DNA from: Cladorhizidae sp. MBARI D1340-BT2
Taxonomy: Eukaryota; Porifera; Demospongiae; Poecilosclerida; Cladorhizidae
Length of the DNA stretch: 64,000 nucleotides
Assembly (NCBI GenBank): GCA_028752905.1
Contig: JAQNBH010000002.1
Location: 28,193,932-28,257,931, forward strand
Reading direction: 5' to 3'
Each line of letters starts with the position of its first letter. Position 1 is the first letter of the stretch. Below are positions 34,569-48,530 of this stretch, piece after piece. The notes beneath the pieces are model-generated. The model saw only the letters and a list, made by a program, of their open reading frames with translations, ran no database searches and was not told the DNA's origin. The position numbers and the translations under genes are program-made.

Positions 34569-37500
34569 GTTAGCTTCGTAGATTATCCACACTTCACTGA
34601 ATAGACTTGATGTATAACTATTAAGATAGGACTCTCTAAGTGCTCTCTCTTGATACCAAACATCCATATATTCTGCACACTTCACTGTAATGGACTTGCA
34701 AGATAGGTATCTCTCAGTGTTCTCTATCTTGAGCTGAACATGTTAGCTTCATAGATTCTCCACACTTCACTGAATAGACTTGATATATAGCTCTAAAGGT
34801 AGGCCTCTCTCTGTTCTCTCTCTTGATACCAAACATCCGTATATTCTGCAAACATAGAATCACAAGATAGGTTTCTCTATGTGTTCTCTATCTTGATGCT
34901 AAACAGGTTAGCTTCATAGATTCTCCACACTTCACTGTATAAACTTGATATATAGCTATTAACATAGGTCTCTCCCTGTGCTCTCTGTTGATATCAAACA
35001 TCCATAATATTCTGCACACTTCACTGTAATGGACTTGATATGATTAGAATGATAGGTTTCATTGTGTGTTCTCTATCTTGATATTTGCCCTAATTTGGTC
35101 TATATGTTTCTCATTTTCCCCCCAAAAATCTTGTTATTTTGCCGTAAAGCTCATAACTGTTCTACACTTTACCCAAAAAAGATAATTGTTATATCACCGG
35201 ATAGCCCTTCTAATTATCTGTCTTTTGTACGTGCCAAAATTTTGAGTACTCTAAGTATTAGCAAGTTATGGTGATTTGAAGTGGTAAGGTTTGCGATCTT
35301 TCCTGGCGTTTTCCAGTTGCCAAAGCGGTGGCCTGCCAGTGAAAAACCACTACATTTATTGATAATCTGTTGACATGTTGCAGATAAGGGCCTTCTCTAT
35401 CAGTTGACAAAATCTGGGACTTTGGTCTTGTTAATTAGGGCAGTTATGAATTGTACTCTTACTTGATGCTAAACATGTTAGCTTCGTAGATTATCCACAC
35501 TTCACTGAATAGACTTGATGTATAACTATTAAGATAGGACTCTCTAAGTGCTCTCTCTTGATACCAAACATCCATATATTCTGCACACTTCACTGTAATG
35601 GACTTGCAAGATAGGTATCTCTCAGTGTTCTCTATCTTGAGCTGAACATGTTAGCTTCATAGATTCTCCACACTTCACTGAATAGACTTGATATATAGCT
35701 CTAAAGGTAGGCCTCTCTCTGTTCTCTCTCTTGATACCAAACATCCGTATATTCTGCAAACATAGAATCACAAGATAGGTTTCTCTATGTGTTCTCTATC
35801 TTGATGCTAAACAGGTTAGCTTCATAGATTCTCCACACTTCACTGTATAAACTTGATATATAGCTATTAACATAGGTCTCTCCCTGTGCTCTCTGTTGAT
35901 ATCAAACATCCATAATATTCTGCACACTTCACTGTAATGGACTTGATATGATTAGAATGATAGGTTTCATTGTGTGTTCTCTATCTTGATATTTGCCCTA
36001 ATTTGGTCTATATGTTTCTCATTTTCCCCCCAAAAATCTTGTTATTTTGCCGTAAAGCTCATAACTGTTCTACACTTTACCCAAAAAAGATAATTGTTAT
36101 ATCACCGGATAGCCCTTCTAATTATCTGTCTTTTGTACGTGCCAAAATTTTGAGTACTCTAAGTATTAGCAAGTTATGGTGATTTGAAGTGGTAAGGTTT
36201 GCGATCTTTCCTGGCGTTTTCCAGTTGCCAAAGCGGTGGCCTGCCAGTGAAAAACCACTACATTTATTGATAATCTGTTGACATGTTGCAGATAAGGGCC
36301 TTCTCTATCAGTTGACAAAATCTGGGACTTTGGTCTTGTTAATTAGGGCAGTTATGAATTGTACTCTTACTTGATGCTAAACATGTTAGCTTCGTAGATT
36401 ATCCACACTTCACTGAATAGACTTGATGTATAACTATTAAGATAGGACTCTCTAAGTGCTCTCTCTTGATACCAAACATCCATATATTCTGCACACTTCA
36501 CTGTAATGGACTTGCAAGATAGGTATCTCTCAGTGTTCTCTATCTTGAGCTGAACATGTTAGCTTCATAGATTCTCCACACTTCACTGAATAGACTTGAT
36601 ATATAGCTCTAAAGGTAGGCCTCTCTCTGTTCTCTCTCTTGATACCAAACATCCGTATATTCTGCAAACATAGAATCACAAGATAGGTTTCTCTATGTGT
36701 TCTCTATCTTGATGCTAAACAGGTTAGCTTCATAGATTCTCCACACTTCACTGTATAAACTTGATATATAGCTATTAACATAGGTCTCTCCCTGTGCTCT
36801 CTGTTGATATCAAACATCCATAATATTCTGCACACTTCACTGTAATGGACTTGATATGATTAGAATGATAGGTTTCATTGTGTGTTCTCTATCTTGATAT
36901 TTGCCCTAATTTGGTCTATATGTTTCTCATTTTCCCCCCAAAAATCTTGTTATTTTGCCGTAAAGCTCATAACTGTTCTACACTTTACCCAAAAAAGATA
37001 ATTGTTATATCACCGGATAGCCCTTCTAATTATCTGTCTTTTGTACGTGCCAAAATTTTGAGTACTCTAAGTATTAGCAAGTTATGGTGATTTGAAGTGG
37101 TAAGGTTTGCGATCTTTCCTGGCGTTTTCCAGTTGCCAAAGCGGTGGCCTGCCAGTGAAAAACCACTACATTTATTGATAATCTGTTGACATGTTGCAGA
37201 TAAGGGCCTTCTCTATCAGTTGACAAAATCTGGGACTTTGGTCTTGTTAATTAGGGCAGTTATGAATTGTACTCTTACTTGATGCTAAACATGTTAGCTT
37301 CGTAGATTATCCACACTTCACTGAATAGACTTGATGTATAACTATTAAGATAGGACTCTCTAAGTGCTCTCTCTTGATACCAAACATCCATATATTCTGC
37401 ACACTTCACTGTAATGGACTTGCAAGATAGGTATCTCTCAGTGTTCTCTATCTTGAGCTGAACATGTTAGCTTCATAGATTCTCCACACTTCACTGAATA

Positions 37501-40500
37501 GACTTGATATATAGCTCTAAAGGTAGGCCTCTCTCTGTTCTCTCTCTTGATACCAAACATCCGTATATTCTGCAAACATAGAATCACAAGATAGGTTTCT
37601 CTATGTGTTCTCTATCTTGATGCTAAACAGGTTAGCTTCATAGATTCTCCACACTTCACTGTATAAACTTGATATATAGCTATTAACATAGGTCTCTCCC
37701 TGTGCTCTCTGTTGATATCAAACATCCATAATATTCTGCACACTTCACTGTAATGGACTTGATATGATTAGAATGATAGGTTTCATTGTGTGTTCTCTAT
37801 CTTGATATTTGCCCTAATTTGGTCTATATGTTTCTCATTTTCCCCCCAAAAATCTTGTTATTTTGCCGTAAAGCTCATAACTGTTCTACACTTTACCCAA
37901 AAAAGATAATTGTTATATCACCGGATAGCCCTTCTAATTATCTGTCTTTTGTACGTGCCAAAATTTTGAGTACTCTAAGTATTAGCAAGTTATGGTGATT
38001 TGAAGTGGTAAGGTTTGCGATCTTTCCTGGCGTTTTCCAGTTGCCAAAGCGGTGGCCTGCCAGTGAAAAACCACTACATTTATTGATAATCTGTTGACAT
38101 GTTGCAGATAAGGGCCTTCTCTATCAGTTGACAAAATCTGGGACTTTGGTCTTGTTAATTAGGGCAGTTATGAATTGTACTCTTACTTGATGCTAAACAT
38201 GTTAGCTTCGTAGATTATCCACACTTCACTGAATAGACTTGATGTATAGCTATTAAGATAGGACTCTCTAAGTGCTCTCTCTTGATACCAAACATCCATA
38301 TATTCTGCACACTTCACTGTAATGGACTTGCAAGATAGGTATCTCTCAGTGTTCTCTATCTTGAGCTGAACATGTTAGCTTCATAGATTCTCCACACTTC
38401 ACTGAATAGACTTGATATATAGCTCTAAAGGTAGGCCTCTCTCTGTTCTCTCTCTTGATACCAAACATCCGTATATTCTGCAAACATAGAATCACAAGAT
38501 AGGTTTCTCTATGTGTTCTCTATCTTGATGCTAAACAGGTTAGCTTCATAGATTCTCCACACTTCACTGTATAAACTTGATATATAGCTATTAACATAGG
38601 TCTCTCCCTGTGCTCTCTGTTGATATCAAACATCCATAATATTCTGCACACTTCACTGTAATGGACTTGATATGATTAGAATGATAGGTTTCATTGTGTG
38701 TTCTCTATCTTGATATTTGCCCTAATTTGGTCTATATGTTTCTCATTTTCCCCCCAAAAATCTTGTTATTTTGCCGTAAAGCTCATAACTGTTCTACACT
38801 TTACCCAAAAAAGATAATTGTTATATCACCGGATAGCCCTTCTAATTATCTGTCTTTTGTACGTGCCAAAATTTTGAGTACTCTAAGTATTAGCAAGTTA
38901 TGGTGATTTGAAGTGGTAAGGTTTGCGATCTTTCCTGGCGTTTTCCAGTTGCCAAAGCGGTGGCCTGCCAGTGAAAAACCACTACATTTATTGATAATCT
39001 GTTGACATGTTGCAGATAAGGGCCTTCTCTATCAGTTGACAAAATCTGGGACTTTGGTCTTGTTAATTAGGGCAGTTATGAATTGTACTCTTACTTGATG
39101 CTAAACATGTTAGCTTCGTAGATTATCCACACTTCACTGAATAGACTTGATGTATAACTATTAAGATAGGACTCTCTAAGTGCTCTCTCTTGATACCAAA
39201 CATCCATATATTCTGCACACTTCACTGTAATGGACTTGCAAGATAGGTATCTCTCAGTGTTCTCTATCTTGAGCTGAACATGTTAGCTTCATAGATTCTC
39301 CACACTTCACTGAATAGACTTGATATATAGCTCTAAAGGTAGGCCTCTCTCTGTTCTCTCTCTTGATACCAAACATCCGTATATTCTGCAAACATAGAAT
39401 CACAAGATAGGTTTCTCTATGTGTTCTCTATCTTGATGCTAAACAGGTTAGCTTCATAGATTCTCCACACTTCACTGTATAAACTTGATATATAGCTATT
39501 AACATAGGTCTCTCCCTGTGCTCTCTGTTGATATCAAACATCCATAATATTCTGCACACTTCACTGTAATGGACTTGATATGATTAGAATGATAGGTTTC
39601 ATTGTGTGTTCTCTATCTTGATATTTGCCCTAATTTGGTCTATATGTTTCTCATTTTCCCCCCAAAAATCTTGTTATTTTGCCGTAAAGCTCATAACTGT
39701 TCTACACTTTACCCAAAAAAGATAATTGTTATATCACCGGATAGCCCTTCTAATTATCTGTCTTTTGTACGTGCCAAAATTTTGAGTACTCTAAGTATTA
39801 GCAAGTTATGGTGATTTGAAGTGGTAAGGTTTGCGATCTTTCCTGGCGTTTTCCAGTTGCCAAAGCGGTGGCCTGCCAGTGAAAAACCACTACATTTATT
39901 GATAATCTGTTGACATGTTGCAGATAAGGGCCTTCTCTATCAGTTGACAAAATCTGGGACTTTGGTCTTGTTAATTAGGGCAGTTATGAATTGTACTCTT
40001 ACTTGATGCTAAACATGTTAGCTTCGTAGATTATCCACACTTCACTGAATAGACTTGATGTATAACTATTAAGATAGGACTCTCTAAGTGCTCTCTCTTG
40101 ATACCAAACATCCATATATTCTGCACACTTCACTGTAATGGACTTGCAAGATAGGTATCTCTCAGTGTTCTCTATCTTGAGCTGAACATGTTAGCTTCAT
40201 AGATTCTCCACACTTCACTGAATAGACTTGATATATAGCTCTAAAGGTAGGCCTCTCTCTGTTCTCTCTCTTGATACCAAACATCCGTATATTCTGCAAA
40301 CATAGAATCACAAGATAGGTTTCTCTATGTGTTCTCTATCTTGATGCTAAACAGGTTAGCTTCATAGATTCTCCACACTTCACTGTATAAACTTGATATA
40401 TAGCTATTAACATAGGTCTCTCCCTGTGCTCTCTGTTGATATCAAACATCCATAATATTCTGCACACTTCACTGTAATGGACTTGATATGATTAGAATGA

Positions 40501-43500
40501 TAGGTTTCATTGTGTGTTCTCTATCTTGATATTTGCCCTAATTTGGTCTATATGTTTCTCATTTTCCCCCCAAAAATCTTGTTATTTTGCCGTAAAGCTC
40601 ATAACTGTTCTACACTTTACCCAAAAAAGATAATTGTTATATCACCGGATAGCCCTTCTAATTATCTGTCTTTTGTACGTGCCAAAATTTTGAGTACTCT
40701 AAGTATTAGCAAGTTATGGTGATTTGAAGTGGTAAGGTTTGCGATCTTTCCTGGCGTTTTCCAGTTGCCAAAGCGGTGGCCTGCCAGTGAAAAACCACTA
40801 CATTTATTGATAATCTGTTGACATGTTGCAGATAAGGGCCTTCTCTATCAGTTGACAAAATCTGGGACTTTGGTCTTGTTAATTAGGGCAGTTATGAATT
40901 GTACTCTTACTTGATGCTAAACATGTTAGCTTCGTAGATTATCCACACTTCACTGAATAGACTTGATGTATAGCTATTAAGATAGGACTCTCTAAGTGCT
41001 CTCTCTTGATACCAAACATCCATATATTCTGCACACTTCACTGTAATGGACTTGCAAGATAGGTATCTCTCAGTGTTCTCTATCTTGAGCTGAACATGTT
41101 AGCTTCATAGATTCTCCACACTTCACTGAATAGACTTGATATATAGCTCTAAAGGTAGGCCTCTCTCTGTTCTCTCTCTTGATACCAAACATCCGTATAT
41201 TCTGCAAACATAGAATCACAAGATAGGTTTCTCTATGTGTTCTCTATCTTGATGCTAAACAGGTTAGCTTCATAGATTCTCCACACTTCACTGTATAAAC
41301 TTGATATATAGCTATTAACATAGGTCTCTCCCTGTGCTCTCTGTTGATATCAAACATCCATAATATTCTGCACACTTCACTGTAATGGACTTGATATGAT
41401 TAGAATGATAGGTTTCATTGTGTGTTCTCTATCTTGATATTTGCCCTAATTTGGTCTATATGTTTCTCATTTTCCCCCCAAAAATCTTGTTATTTTGCCG
41501 TAAAGCTCATAACTGTTCTACACTTTACCCAAAAAAGATAATTGTTATATCACCGGATAGCCCTTCTAATTATCTGTCTTTTGTACGTGCCAAAATTTTG
41601 AGTACTCTAAGTATTAGCAAGTTATGGTGATTTGAAGTGGTAAGGTTTGCGATCTTTCCTGGCGTTTTCCAGTTGCCAAAGCGGTGGCCTGCCAGTGAAA
41701 AACCACTACATTTATTGATAATCTGTTGACATGTTGCAGATAAGGGCCTTCTCTATCAGTTGACAAAATCTGGGACTTTGGTCTTGTTAATTAGGGCAGT
41801 TATGAATTGTACTCTTACTTGATGCTAAACATGTTAGCTTCGTAGATTATCCACACTTCACTGAATAGACTTGATGTATAACTATTAAGATAGGACTCTC
41901 TAAGTGCTCTCTCTTGATACCAAACATCCATATATTCTGCACACTTCACTGTAATGGACTTGCAAGATAGGTATCTCTCAGTGTTCTCTATCTTGAGCTG
42001 AACATGTTAGCTTCATAGATTCTCCACACTTCACTGAATAGACTTGATATATAGCTCTAAAGGTAGGCCTCTCTCTGTTCTCTCTCTTGATACCAAACAT
42101 CCGTATATTCTGCAAACATAGAATCACAAGATAGGTTTCTCTATGTGTTCTCTATCTTGATGCTAAACAGGTTAGCTTCATAGATTCTCCACACTTCACT
42201 GTATAAACTTGATATATAGCTATTAACATAGGTCTCTCCCTGTGCTCTCTGTTGATATCAAACATCCATAATATTCTGCACACTTCACTGTAATGGACTT
42301 GATATGATTAGAATGATAGGTTTCATTGTGTGTTCTCTATCTTGATATTTGCCCTAATTTGGTCTATATGTTTCTCATTTTCCCCCCAAAAATCTTGTTA
42401 TTTTGCCGTAAAGCTCATAACTGTTCTACACTTTACCCAAAAAAGATAATTGTTATATCACCGGATAGCCCTTCTAATTATCTGTCTTTTGTACGTGCCA
42501 AAATTTTGAGTACTCTAAGTATTAGCAAGTTATGGTGATTTGAAGTGGTAAGGTTTGCGATCTTTCCTGGCGTTTTCCAGTTGCCAAAGCGGTGGCCTGC
42601 CAGTGAAAAACCACTACATTTATTGATAATCTGTTGACATGTTGCAGATAAGGGCCTTCTCTATCAGTTGACAAAATCTGGGACTTTGGTCTTGTTAATT
42701 AGGGCAGTTATGAATTGTACTCTTACTTGATGCTAAACATGTTAGCTTCGTAGATTATCCACACTTCACTGAATAGACTTGATGTATAACTATTAAGATA
42801 GGACTCTCTAAGTGCTCTCTCTTGATACCAAACATCCATATATTCTGCACACTTCACTGTAATGGACTTGCAAGATAGGTATCTCTCAGTGTTCTCTATC
42901 TTGAGCTGAACATGTTAGCTTCATAGATTCTCCACACTTCACTGAATAGACTTGATATATAGCTCTAAAGGTAGGCCTCTCTCTGTTCTCTCTCTTGATA
43001 CCAAACATCCGTATATTCTGCAAACATAGAATCACAAGATAGGTTTCTCTATGTGTTCTCTATCTTGATGCTAAACAGGTTAGCTTCATAGATTCTCCAC
43101 ACTTCACTGTATAAACTTGATATATAGCTATTAACATAGGTCTCTCCCTGTGCTCTCTGTTGATATCAAACATCCATAATATTCTGCACACTTCACTGTA
43201 ATGGACTTGATATGATTAGAATGATAGGTTTCATTGTGTGTTCTCTATCTTGATATTTGCCCTAATTTGGTCTATATGTTTCTCATTTTCCCCCCAAAAA
43301 TCTTGTTATTTTGCCGTAAAGCTCATAACTGTTCTACACTTTACCCAAAAAAGATAATTGTTATATCACCGGATAGCCCTTCTAATTATCTGTCTTTTGT
43401 ACGTGCCAAAATTTTGAGTACTCTAAGTATTAGCAAGTTATGGTGATTTGAAGTGGTAAGGTTTGCGATCTTTCCTGGCGTTTTCCAGTTGCCAAAGCGG

Positions 43501-43648
43501 TGGCCTGCCAGTGAAAAACCACTACATTTATTGATAATCTGTTGACATGTTGCAGATAAGGGCCTTCTCTATCAGTTGACAAAATCTGGGACTTTGGTCT
43601 TGTTAATTAGGGCAGTTATGAATTGTACTCTTACTTGATGCTAAACAT
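34569..43648 (+). repeat. Homogenised block: ten consecutive 908-bp units (U34-U43)
   Basis: The units start at 34569, 35477, 36385, 37293, 38201, 39109, 40017, 40925, 41833 and 42741, with no length change. All share GATAATTGTTATATC, CACCGG, AACTGTTCTAC, TATTAACATAGG and GATTAGAATG. The only variation I detect is in the opening B: TATAACTATT in eight units but TATAGCTATT in U38 and U41, exactly three units apart. This points to very recent expansion, partly by three-unit steps of 2724 bp. Confidence 0.94.
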
Positions 43649-45806
43649 GTTAGCTTCGTAGATTATCCACACTTCACTGAATAGACTTGATGTATAACTA
43701 TTAAGATAGGACTCTCTAAGTGCTCTCTCTTGATACCAAACATCCATATATTCTGCACACTTCACTGTAATGGACTTGCAAGATAGGTATCTCTCAGTGT
43801 TCTCTATCTTGAGCTAAACATGTTAGCTTCATAGATTCTCCACACTTCACTGAATAGACTTGATATATAGCTCTAAAGGTAGGCCTCTCTCTGTTCTCTC
43901 TCTTGATACCAAACATCCGTATATTCTGCATACATAGAATCACAAGATAGGTTTCTCTATGTGTTCTCTATCTTGATGCTAAACAGGTTAGCTTCATAGA
44001 TTCTCCACACTTCACTGTATAAACTTGATATATAGCTATTAAGATAGGTCTCTCCCTGTGCTCTCTGTTGATATCAAACATCCATAATATTCTGCACACT
44101 TCACTGTAATGGACTTGATATGATTCGAATGATAGGTTTCATTGTGTGTTCTCTATCTTGATATTTGCCCTAATTTGGTCTATATGTTTCTCATTTCCCC
44201 CCCAAAAATCTTGTTATTTTGCCGTAAAGCTCATAACTTTTCTACACTTTACCCAAAAAAGAAATTTTTTATATCACCGGATAGCCCTTCTAATTATCTG
44301 TCTTTTGTACGTGCCAAAATATTGAGTACTCTAAGTATTAGCAAGTTATGGTGATTTGAAGTGGTAAGGTTTGCGATCTTTCCTGGCGTTTTCCAGTTGC
44401 CAAAGCGGTGGCCTGCCAGTGAAAAACCACTACATTTATTGATAATCTGTTGACATGTTGCAGATAAGGGCCTTCTCTATCAGTTGACAAAATCTGGGAC
44501 TTTGGTCTTGTTAATTAGGGCAGTTATGAATTGTACACTTACTTGATGCTAAACATGTTAGCTTCGTAGATTATCCACACTTCACTGAATAGACTTGATG
44601 TATAGCTATTAAGATAGGACTCTCTAAGTGCTCTCTCTTGATACCAAACATCCATATATTCTGCACACTTCACTGTAATGGACTTGCAAGATAGGTATCT
44701 CTCAGTGTTCTCTATCTTGAGCTGAACATGTTAGCTTCATAGATTCTCCACACTTCACTGAATAGACTTGATATATAGCTCTAAAGGTAGGCCTCTCTCT
44801 GTTCTCTCTCTTGATACCAAACATCCGTATATTCTGCAAACATAGAATCACAAGATAGGTTTCTCTCTCTATGTGTTCTCTATCTTGATGCTAAACAGGT
44901 TAGCTTCATAGATTCTCCACACTTCACTGAATAGACTTGATGTATAGCTATTAAGATAGGACTCTCTAAGTGCTCTCTCTTGATACCAAACATCCATATA
45001 TTCTGCACACTTCACTGTAATGGACTTGCAAGATAGGTATCTCTCAGTGTTCTCTATCTTGAGCTGAACATGTTAGCTTCATAGATTCTCCACACTTCAC
45101 TGAATAGACTTGATATATAGCTCTAAAGGTAGGCCTCTCTCTGTTCTCTCTCTTGATACCAAACATCCGTATATTCTGCATACATAGAATCACAAGATAG
45201 GTTTCTCTATGTGTTCTCTCTCTTGATGCTAAACAGGTTAGCTTCATAGATTCTCCACACTTCACTGTATAAACTTGATATATAGCTATTAAGATAGGTC
45301 TCTCCCTGTGCTCTCTGTTGATATCAAACATCCATAATATTCTGCACACTTCACTGTAATGGACTTGATATGATTAGAATGATAGGTTTCATTGTGTGTT
45401 CTCTATCTTGATATTTGCCCTAATTTGGTCTATATGTTTCTCATTTTCCCCCCAAAAATCTTGTTATTTTGCCGTAAAGCTCATAACTGTTCTACACTTT
45501 ACCCAAAAAAGATAATTGTTATATCACCGGATAGCCCTTCTAATTATCTGTCTTTTGTACGTGCCAAAATTTTGAGTACTCTAAGTATTAGCAAGTTATG
45601 GTGATTTGAAGTGGTAAGGTTTGCGATCTTTCCTGGCGTTTTCCAGTTGCCAAAGCGGTGGCCTGCCAGTGAAAAACCACTACATTTATTGATAATCTGT
45701 TGACATGTTGCAGATAAGGGCCTTCTCTATCAGTTGACAAAATCTGGGACTTTGGTCTTGTTAATTAGGGCAGTTATGAATTGTACTCTTACTTGATGCT
45801 AAACAT
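43649..45806 (+). repeat. Short+long dimer U44-U45 (908 + 1250 bp)
   Basis: U44 opens the right-hand domain: its D has a C7 tract, GAAATTTTTTATATC, AAAATATTGAG and TTGTACACTTAC. U45 (44557-45806) is long, with a TCTC insertion in the CT tract of its first A (near 44861-44870) and GTTCTCTCTCTTGATGC in its second A. Its D, however, is of the central GATAATTGTTATATC type, so U45 looks like a recombinant between domains. Confidence 0.88.
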
Positions 45807-48530
45807 GTTAGCTTCGTAGATTATCCACACTTCACTGAATATACTTGATGTATAGCTATTAAGATAGGACTCTCTAAGTGCTCTCTCTTGATACCAAACA
45901 TCCATATATTCTGCACACTTCACTGTAATGGACTTGCAAGATAGGTATCTCACAGTGTTCTCTATCTTGAGCTAAACATGTTAGCTTCATAGATTCTCCA
46001 CACTTCACTGAATAGACTTGATATATAGCTCTAAAGGTAGGCCTCTCTCTGTTCTCTCTCTTGATACCAAACATCCGTATATTCTGCATACATAGAATCA
46101 CAAGATAGGTTTCTCTATGTGTTCTCTATCTTGATGCTAAACAGGTTAGCTTCATAGATTCTCCACACTTCACTGTATAAACTTGATATATAGCTATTAA
46201 CATAGGTCTCTCCCTGTGCTCTCTGTTGATATCAAACATCCATAATATTCTGCACACTTCACTGTAATGGACTTGATATGATTAGAATGATAGGTTTCAT
46301 TGTGTGTTCTCTATCTTGATATTTGCCCTAATTTGGTCTATATGTTTCTCATTTTCCCCCCAAAAATCTTGTTATTTTGCCGTAAAGCTCATAACTGTTC
46401 TACACTTTACCCAAAAAAGATAATTGTTATATCACCGGATAGCCCTTCTAATTATCTGTCTTTTGTACGTGCCAAAATTTTGAGTACTCTAAGTATTAGC
46501 AAGTTATGGTGATTTGAAGTGGTAAGGTTTGCGATCTTTCCTGACGTTTTCCAGTTGCCAAAGCGGTGGCCTGCCAGTGAAAAAGCACTACATTTATTGA
46601 TAATCTGTTGACATGTTGCAGATAAGGGCCTTCTCTATCAGTTGACAAAATCTGGGACTTTGGTCTTGTTAATTAGGGCAGTTATGAATTGTACTCTTAC
46701 TTGATGCTAAACATGTTAGCTTCGTAGATTATCCACACTTCACTGAATAGACTTGATGTATAGCTATTAAGATAGGACTCTCTAAGTGCTCTCTCTTGAT
46801 ACCAAACATCCATATATTCTGCACACTTCACTGTAATGGACTTGCAAGATAGGTATCTCACAGTGTTCTCTATCTTGAGCTAAACATGTTAGCTTCATAG
46901 ATTCTCCACACTTCACTGAATAGACTTGATATATAGCTCTAAAGGTAGGCCTCTCTCTGTTCTCTCTCTTGATACCAAACATCCGTATATTCTGCATACA
47001 TAGAATCACAAGATAGGTTTCTCTATGTGTTCTCTATCTTGATGCTAAACAGGTTAGCTTCATAGATTCTCCACACTTCACTGTATAAACTTGATATATA
47101 GCTATTAAGATAGGTCTCTCCCTGTGCTCTCTGTTGATATCAAACATCCATAATATTCTGCACACTTCACTGTAATGGACTTGATATGATTCGAATGATA
47201 GGTTTCATTGTGTGTTCTCTATCTTGATATTTGCCCTAATTTGGTCTATATGTTTCTCATTTCCCCCCCAAAAATCTTGTTATTTTGCCGTTAAGCTCAT
47301 AACTTTTCTACACTTTACCCAAAAAAGATAATTTTTATATCACCGGATAGCCCTTCTAATTATCTGTCTTTTGTACGTGCCAAAATTTTGAGTACTCTAA
47401 GTATTAGTAAGTTATGGTGATTTGAAGTGGTAAGGTTTGCGATCTTTCCTGGCGTTTTCCAGTTGCCAAAGCGGTGGCCTGCCAGTGAAAAACCACTACA
47501 TTTATTGATAATCTGTTGACATGTTGCAGATAAGGGCCTTCTCTATCAGTTGACAAAATCTGGGACTTTGGTCTTGTTAATTAGGGCAGTTATGAATTGT
47601 ACTCTTACTTGATGCTAAACATGTTAGCTTCATAGATTATCCACACTTCACTGAATAGACTTGATGTATAACTATTAAGATAGGACTCTCTAAGTGCTCT
47701 CTCTTGATACCAAACATCCATATATTCTGCACACTTCACTGTAATGGACTTGCAAGATAGGTATCTCTCAGTGTTCTCTATCTTGAGCTAAACATGTTAG
47801 CTTCATAGATTCTCCACACTTCACTGAATAGACTTGATATATAGCTCTAAAGGTAGGCCTCTCTCTGTTCTCTCTCTTGATACCAAACATCCGTATATTC
47901 TGCATACATAGAATCACAAGATAGGTTTCTCTATGTGTTCTCTATCTTGATGCTAAACAGGTTAGCTTCATAGATTCTCCACACTTCACTGTATAAACTT
48001 GATATATAGCTATTAAGATAGGTCTCTCCCTGTGCTCTCTGTTGATATCAAACATCCATAATATTCTGCACACTTCACTGTAATGGACTTGATATGATTC
48101 GAATGATAGGTTTCATTGTGTGTTCTCTATCTTGATATTTGCCCTAATTTGGTCAATATGTTTCTCATTTCCCCCCCAAAAATCTTGTTATTTTGCCGTA
48201 AAGCTCATAACTTTTCTACACTTTACCCAAAAAAGAATTTTTTTATATCACCGGATAGCCCTTCTAATTATCTGTCTTTTGTACGTGCCAAAATTTTGAG
48301 TACTCTAAGTATTAGCAAGTTATGGTGATTTGAAGTGGTAAGGTTTGCGATCTTTCCTGGCGTTTTCCAGTTGCCAAAGCGGTGGCCTGCCAGTGAAAAA
48401 CCACTACATTTATTGATAATCTGTTGACATGTTGCAGATAAGGGCCTTCTCTATCAGTTGACAAAATCTGGGACTTTGGTCTTGTTAATTAGGGCAGTTA
48501 TGAATTGTACTCTTACTTGATGCTAAACAT
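45807..48530 (+). repeat. Three 908-bp units of mixed ancestry (U46-U48)
   Basis: U46 (45807-46714) joins a CTCACAGTG opening B to a central-type C and D, with private changes GAATATACTTG, CTGACGTTTTCC and AAAAAGCACTAC. U47 (46715-47622) is the TTAA empty-site type with C7 and ATTAGTAAG. U48 (47623-48530) has GCTTCATAGATTATCC at its start, GGTCAATATG, C7 and the GAATTTTTTTATATC tract. Confidence 0.88.
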
